Shown one piece after another: positions 58,001-64,000 of a stretch of 64,000 bases of DNA (position 1 is the stretch's first letter; each line of letters starts with the position of its first letter). Source of the DNA: Caenorhabditis elegans (Eukaryota > Nematoda > Chromadorea > Rhabditida > Rhabditidae); contig NC_003284.9 of the NCBI RefSeq assembly GCF_000002985.6, positions 8,308,001 through 8,372,000 of the forward strand, given 5' to 3'. Under the pieces are notes generated by a model that saw only the letters and a program-made list of their open reading frames with translations, had not been told where the DNA came from and ran no database searches. The position numbers and the translations under genes are program-made.

Positions 58001-59850
58001 TTATTAGTTCACTATTTTCTCATTATCTGAGATATTAAAGTACTTCATGCATAAGAATAGAATGTTCAGAATAGAATGTAGAGAGTTTTCTACAAAAAGT
58101 ATGAAGTTCAGCAAGATTTGCGCAATGAAAATACATATGATATCAACATTTAAAGGTGAAGTACCCTGTGTGGGTTTTTCCCTAACAATTTGAAATGGAA
58201 AACATTTCAATTTGTCGAATATTACGTGTTTTTCAAAATTTGTTATATTTTTTCGAGTTTTCCTTTTGAAAACTTTAATTTACAATAGTAAAACCAAAAA
58301 ATCAGATTAATTTTGCCAAAAAAACGGAATATTTGTACAAACAGGCGTGGTCTAATAAGTTTTTTTTTTTGAAAAATTGACAAAATTTTAAAATTAAAAT
58401 TTTAAACGTAAATTTGAGAGAACAAATACTGGTTTTTTAGCTTTTCTAAAGATTCTGAATATTTTCCAGACAACGGCAAAAAACGTAGACATCACAAGAC
58501 AGGTGTCTAAAAACTTCTTGGGCATTCATATAAGAAGCTTAGCAACTACAAATATTAAACATGAGTACTATTAAACAGAAACCCTCTAGCATTTGAAGAC
58601 ATCTGGTCCACATGTCTTGTTGCACTTTAAATATTCTAATTGCAGTGAAAAGAGAACGAGAATCCTGTTTTAGAAAAACCTTGCCAAGAAAATAGTAATG
58701 GGAAATGGGTATTTTCACTTTCACTTCGACCCTCTAAACATTTTCCTGCTCTTCCATTCGTCCACTTCGAATAACTCAATTCATTTCCTCTCACAGCCGA
58801 TTTTTTTTGAATTTTGTGTTCCATTAACCTTTTTTGGTTACAACTACTTTAAAATATGCGTTTTGATTACATTGAACGGAAATGCAACGTAACATCATCA
58901 TGGAATTGTCATCAACTGCATGGAATAGGCGATGTCGTGTGAAAAGTGTGTCGTGTTGTGTTGTGTTAAATGTGTTCAATTCTGCGGCAAAAGGAAAGAG
59001 ATCACTAGTGTATGTCCTACAAATCTGAAAGTTTTGAAAGTCTTATTTTTAATATATTTTAATACTTTATCATTCTATATGTACTTACAATGAGATTGTT
59101 TCAGTTGCTCACAAATATTTCATTGCATATTTTATAAATGTTCTCATCTTATTTTCCTGATCTTTTCTATAAGAACACCAATTTTTGTAAACTTTCCCTT
59201 CAGCTATTGTCGACCTCATTTCTTTTCATCTTTGATATCTGTAAGAAAAATAGGTAAACGTTGAAAATTTATTTTTTTTAATACTTTGTCTTCTGTGTCT
59301 AGTGTTCATATCTACAATGACTCAGTTTATCTTATTGACCATCTCGGACTGTTTTATATTTGAAAACCGGTCTTCTGATCCTTGAATATCTCGTGGTAAA
59401 TGGTGTGATTTTAATTACGAAATAAATAGTTTTCAAGTTAAATTATTACTGTTTTTCTACTTTTTTCTCACTTATTATTTTTAATACCACTTTCACGGTG
59501 CAAAAATAATTGAATATCATAGTGAAACTTTTCTATTTTTTTATATATTTTTCTAAATGAAAATTTTTCAGTTTTCACCAAACTTTGGAAGTCAACAAAT
59601 TGTTTACCAATTTATTTAGTAACAACGTTTTAATTTGTCGTTTTCAAACATTGGGGGTTTTTTTTGGCTTACAGCGGCCTACAGCAAAGGCGGACATTAC
59701 TGAAAAATGAGATAATCATCAAAAACTTATTTTCCAAACAATTTTACTTGACTTTTTAATCATCAATTTTTGACGGGTTTAATTATGATATTCGGTCATT
59801 TTGAATTGTTTATTCTCACTGACACGTATCCTTTAAAATTATTATTTACA
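43100..59850. other. 16.7-kb interval without a supportable gene
   Basis: I read both strands for exon-like runs with acceptor/donor context and found none that join. The frames present are short and mostly T- or K-rich. GC-richer islands that may be regulatory lie at about 45180-45545, 46730-47000, 47585-47740, 48300-48500 and 49200-49340. One clear MITE sits at 44654-44773, one MITE end near 58150, and CCCATGATTATGGCCCACCCTG near 52100 repeats a string from 32.2 kb. Much of it may be promoter or first-intron DNA of the GPCR gene to the left. Confidence 0.5.
44654..44773. repeat. Perfect-ended 120-bp MITE
   Basis: The termini ACCGTATTTCCTCTATTAG and CTAATAGAGGAAATACGGT are exact inverted repeats that extend inward to TCTTGCA/TGCAAGA. 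The unit CTGCAAGACTAATAGAGG recurs inside. Too small to encode anything; a non-autonomous element or hairpin. Confidence 0.9.
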
Positions 59851-59858
59851 GAACAACA

Positions 59859-62800
59859 ATGTCTTCGCGGTGTAAAAGATGTCTGAATTCATTCTCGGTA
59901 AGATCATTTTTGAATTATTCGCTAGAATACTGAGAAATTAGAATTTTAATTTGTATGATTTAAAAAATTTAAAAAATATCTTGAAAATAATTTTGAATAC
60001 AACATGCTTTCATTTTCCCAAATCAATGTAATTTTCCAATATGCTGTTTTATTTAAAAGTCTAATCAATTTTTCATTAAAACATTTTTATTAGTATGTTT
60101 AAATAACAATTTTTGATTAGTATTTGAATAAAATTAAACTTCATTCGAATTTTTATTATTTTATTTATTTAAAAACCGGAAAAAATCTCTTGTTAAAAAA
60201 ATAAATTGGAGTTTATTAAAACTTCCTTGTTTTTTTTCAAAGTCTTTTCTCTGCTCGGTTCGATTTCCAAGATCACAAGGGTCCACAAAGCTCAGGAAAC
60301 GCGCCTGCTCAATGCTGACGCATTGTTTGCTCTCCTCCTCCGTGTGTGTCCATTGGAACAAACCCTCTTGCGCACCTCCGTCCTTTTGGACACACTTTCT
60401 TCACTCTCTCCCCACACGGTTTTGTGACCGAATCTTATCGCGCTGCGACGACCAGTCATTTTAGTATAAAGTACTAGCATAGATCACTTTTTAGAGACGT
60501 ATTTTTTGTTGATATTTCATAATTTCTTATTACAGGAAATGAACCTAAAATTGAAAATCGCCATCATAGTCATAGGCTTCATTCATGTCTCAATTGCAAT
60601 TGCTCGAAAGTCCACAGATGGTGTGGCACACCATCGATTGGTCCGTTTGCACACCATACTCATCACATCTACCGCAATGTTGTCAGCCTCGTATTACATA
60701 TGGAAGAGGGTCAATTTTGCCATAACGTGAGTTGTTTGAAATGTAGCAGGAAAATCGTACAGCAAAGAGATTTGGAAAATTGTATTTTGAAAAATATGTT
60801 TTAACGTGTGTGCTTAACAGAGTGTGAAGAAAAATGACAAATTTTACAGAAAGTTGTTCAAAACTTTGAAGTCCGAGAATGAATTACCTATTGCAAATAG
60901 TAATGAAAGTGAGAGTGATTTCGCAATGAAGTGAGTTGATTTTTCAATTCAATCAATCACCAGAAAAAATAAATAGTTAGGTATTAGGTCGAACATTTAT
61001 ATTTAAAAAAACACAACTTTAAAAAAATTTTTAATTACATATAAACTCGACATAGCAGCGTAGAAATATTACCTATAATTTTTTTTAAAATAACGTCTCT
61101 ATTTTTTATAAAAACACTGATTTTTCAGTACACTTCTACCAAGCCCCAACCCGGTTGGCAATCGACGTCTCCGACTTATTTGCTTCCAAGACATTGCTCA
61201 AGCTTTAATGATGCTTTTCCTTTTCCTCTCCCACATTGCTATGTTTTTCTACTACATTTTCCTTGGTAAGTCTCATCTTTCCGAACAAAGTTTAAAGAAA
61301 AACCTTTGAAAAGTACAGCTGGTTCCGCCAGACAGAGTGTGCTCGACGGTTTCTTTCTCATGCAAATTCCCGGCGGGAATCTGACACAAGTGGACACATA
61401 TTATCATAAAACGCAGCACGTGAACAGGGCACAGTCACAAGAAAGTTATGAAAAATTGTAGAAGCATAATAATATGAACCTTGGCACGAAATTTTGTGTT
61501 TTTTTCTTAGCCCATCATAAATTAAAATATGTAGTTTTATTACTCAAATTTTTAAAAAAAGTTCGCCGGCTCGAAACTTTCCACAGCCGCGGAATTGCTG
61601 AAAAATGCCGCATAAAAATATTAGCAACAGCACCACTATTCATCTAAATTTTCCAGGGCCGGAACCAAACGTCATTGCCATCACAAGCTTGAGCTTCATT
61701 GCCGCTTACGCACACATTCTCATTTTCCTTCTCATTGCTGACGTATTATTTTACTCTACAAAGTTAATCCACAGTAAAGTGGCACCGAATTCAGTGCACA
61801 CGTAAGTACTTCAATTGTTTGAAGCATATTTTTAAGAACTTGTTTAACAGATATCTCAAAGAGAACCGATGTTATCATATACTCCTTGCACTTATTCTCG
61901 GATTCATTTTCATGTTTGCTGGACTCTACACGACTCACACTGACCCGATTGTAAGAAGTGCAAGTATACCTATGAAAGTAAGTTTTTGTATTTAAAAAAA
62001 AGTGTGATTTACAGTCAAAAAGTGGTGAAAATTATGTGTTCTCTTTTCTCCTATAACTTTTATATTCTAATTAACTTCTAAAATTGTTTTCTTGAATACT
62101 ATAGAAGTTTACGCTTTCAACACATTCTATTTAGAAATCTACAAAAACTTTGACTGAATATTTTATGAAATCTGAGAAAATGTTTTGACGTGTTTCGTTT
62201 TTATATAATATTATGTTAGACTTTTTGAGTGTAATCAAAACCAGCCATTCACTATACTCCGACTTAAACTTCTTTTTTTTTTGGAAAATCGTCATGACTT
62301 TTGAGAAAGAAGTGTCGAGAAGGAGAAATATGTTTGAACATTAAGTACGTGTAAAACGCTTTGTTATTTGAAAACTGTTTTCGTTTTATACCAGTGAGTG
62401 TAAGAACAACATTTTAAAATAAAAATTGGGGTATACCCATCTCTCTACTCTAACGCAACCTATTTATTTCCAGAGATTCCAGTCAAATTCGGGAAACGTC
62501 TCCATCGCACTTTTGTCCGATGTTCACATAGGACCATCTGTAGGAAGAACGAGAATAGCAAAAATTGTTGAGCTCACGAATGCGCTGAAACCAGGTTTGC
62601 ACAAAAAACTGATCCGTTAATCTAACTTACGTCTTTATAATGTTAGATATCATTGCAATTGCCGGAGATCTTGCTGATGGACTTGTTCGAGATTTTCATG
62701 GAGCTGCTGAGCCATTGTGCAACTTGAAAGCGCCTGGTGGTGTATACTTTGCCACAGGTAAATTATTTTGAACATCGTAAAAAATTTAATAATAATAAAG

Positions 62801-63397
62801 GTAATCATGAATACATGCACGGGAATGTCACCGAGTGGTTCTGGTTCTTGGAGAACTGCAATATTACAGTGAGTATTGTATAACTTTTCAATTACTATAA
62901 CTCAATATTCTAGGTCCTTCACAATTTGAATAAGCACATTACTGTCAACGGGCAGAAGCTCTGTGTGGCCGGTGCCGATGATCTTTATGCTCTCCGATCA
63001 AATGTTCCTGGGCATGGAATGGATTTGAGAAAGGCTCTCGGGACATGTAACTCCGACTCGACTAACATTCTTCTTGCTCACCAGCCAAACGCAGCCAAGA
63101 TTGTCTTATCGGATTCTGAATTGAGCAAAAAAGTTAATTTGATTCTGTCAGGTCATACGCACGGAGGGCAAATGTACCCATTTGTGCCAATTGTGCATCT
63201 TGCAAATGCATTTGTAAGGTGAGTATGAATTAAACAACTATGATTTTTCTTAAACTGAAACTTTGTTTTTCAGAGGTCAATATTATGACAAATCAACCGA
63301 TACATACGTGTATGTAAGTGCCGGAGTTAATTATTTTGGACCGCCTATCAAAATGTTTGGAAGTTGTGAAATCATTTTTATCACTATGACACAATAA
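59859..63397 (+). CDS. Multi-pass transmembrane metallophosphoesterase (TMPPE-like), 482 aa
   Basis: Eleven exons join in phase (59859-59897, 60536-60726, 60850-60930, 61129-61265, 61657-61801, 61851-61977, 62474-62594, 62647-62757, 62801-62868, 62914-63218, 63274-63397). About five hydrophobic segments fill the N-terminal 250 residues, including IAIIVIGFIHVSIAIA, ALMMLFLFLSHIAMFFYYIF, AYAHILIFLLIADVLFY and ILLALILGFIFMFAGLY. The C-terminal domain has all calcineurin-like metal-binding motifs: SDVHIGP (D-x-H), AGDLADG (G-D), GNHEYMHG (G-N-H-E), LLAHQP and SGHTHGGQMYP (G-H-x-H). It should be a di-metal phosphoesterase at a membrane; the substrate is unknown. Exon 1 is far (638 bp) from exon 2, and exon 2 carries ATG 60539 in frame right after its acceptor, so a shorter form starting there is plausible. 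AATAAA signals follow at 63588 and 63611. Confidence 0.9.
60230..60480 (+). promoter_or_regulatory. GC-rich block in intron 1: candidate internal promoter
   Basis: This 250-bp block is much richer in GC than surrounding intron sequence and lies just upstream of exon 2, whose TTATTACAG acceptor and adjacent in-frame ATG could receive a trans-spliced leader. The frame across it (60206-60427) is not protein-like and ends before the acceptor, so regulatory function is the more likely reading. Confidence 0.35.
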
Positions 63398-63399
63398 CT

Positions 63400-64000
63400 T
63401 AGTACTATCATAATCTTCTTTGATGTATTTTTGAACAATGTTGTAATTTTGACGAAAACATGACCCGGGTGAACTAAAATTCTCATCATTTTTTTTGAAA
63501 ATGATTATCATTTGCTTTAGCAGTCATATTGTGTTACGTTGTGGTAAAACAATGACATCAGATTAATTTATTTTTTTATTTTTAAATTGAATAAACTTTA
63601 ATGCATGAAAAATAAATGAAAGTTTGTACAAAAATATTTTAAATCTGAATAAAAAGCTGTTGGTTTAACAGTGGAAACTAAAAAGTTACTTTTTCGCAAC
63701 ATTAAGCAGCTACATTGCGGCCAACTAATAGCTCCCCTCTAAAATAATGTTTTACCACATCTGTCACAAAAATGTTGTAGGGCTTCTATAGGAGGCTGAC
63801 GAAATTTCAGATCCAGACGCCTGCCTGAAGCATATCCATATCACACCACCTCTTGCCTCATTCCTGCATTCTGGCATGAAGTAAATGGTTCGTTTTTGCA
63901 GCATTAAGACACTTTTTTTGCGCGGGCTGCAGGCAATCGTCGCCGAAAAGCGGGCGCGGTAAGCGCTGCAGCGCGTGAATTAAAGCTCTAAAGAGTTGCC
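63400..64000. repeat. 3' flank and start of a GC-rich repeat
   Basis: After the polyadenylation region there is no gene. From about 63780 the sequence becomes GC-rich with repeat-like pieces (GACGCCTGCCTGAAGC, GCGGGCGCGGTAAGCGC, GCTGCAGCGCGTGAATTAAA) of the sort common in dispersed worm repeats. The element runs off the window end and cannot be delimited. Confidence 0.4.

Noticed and set aside
60206-60427. 73-codon plus-strand frame in the phosphoesterase intron
   Set aside because: It does not reach the exon 2 acceptor in phase and is Leu/Ser-rich without features; treated as regulatory GC-rich DNA.

Overview
The window looks like Caenorhabditis DNA, most probably C. elegans. It is AT-rich, introns are mostly 45-60 bp with TTTTCAG-type acceptors, many start codons lie a few bases after such an acceptor (as in trans-spliced genes), palindromic foldback elements are common, and it carries nematode-specific families: Str-superfamily chemoreceptors, ABU/PQN Cys-Gln-rich proteins, and runs of tiny single-pass membrane proteins. 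All gene models below were built by hand from reading frames, splice sites and phase; none was checked against a database.

Layout. 1-5 kb is mostly non-coding, with one possible terminal exon, a tRNA-like relic and a palindromic MITE. 5.1-11.0 kb (minus) holds three tandem chemoreceptor genes: the distal one (9.6-11.0) is intact, the middle one has lost its 5' half beside a 0.9-kb foldback element, and the 5.1-6.5 kb copy has an in-frame stop. 11.6-15.4 kb is a large inverted duplication: two 1376-bp arms that appear identical, each carrying one complete ABU/PQN-type gene, arranged head to head around a unique 1054-bp spacer that must serve as the divergent promoter region. 15.6-17.0 kb (plus) is a membrane-anchored papain-family protease. 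17.2-18.4 kb (minus) is a secreted or GPI-anchored DOMON-like protein with a highly charged tail.

19.5-34.3 kb is a cluster of nine or ten very small single-pass membrane protein genes (minus on the left, plus on the right). Four of them (27.4, 28.7, 30.3 and 34.0 kb) share a C-terminal signature of the form GD-x-TL-x-GY ... GN-x-x-I-x-P that I do not recognise from any named family. One member carries two in-frame TGA codons, another cluster gene has a one-base frameshift, and a third has its start codon supplied by a foldback element. This cluster is the best candidate for something undescribed.

36.9-38.3 kb (minus) is a retinol-dehydrogenase-like short-chain dehydrogenase. 40.95-42.85 kb (minus) is a rhodopsin-class neuropeptide-receptor-like GPCR with an apparent 5' UTR exon upstream. 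43.1-59.85 kb has no supportable gene and is unusually long for a worm intergenic region; it probably holds regulatory DNA for the receptor and/or the next gene. 59.86-63.4 kb (plus) is an 11-exon transmembrane metallophosphoesterase (TMPPE-like). The last 0.6 kb is 3' flank plus the start of a GC-rich repeat.
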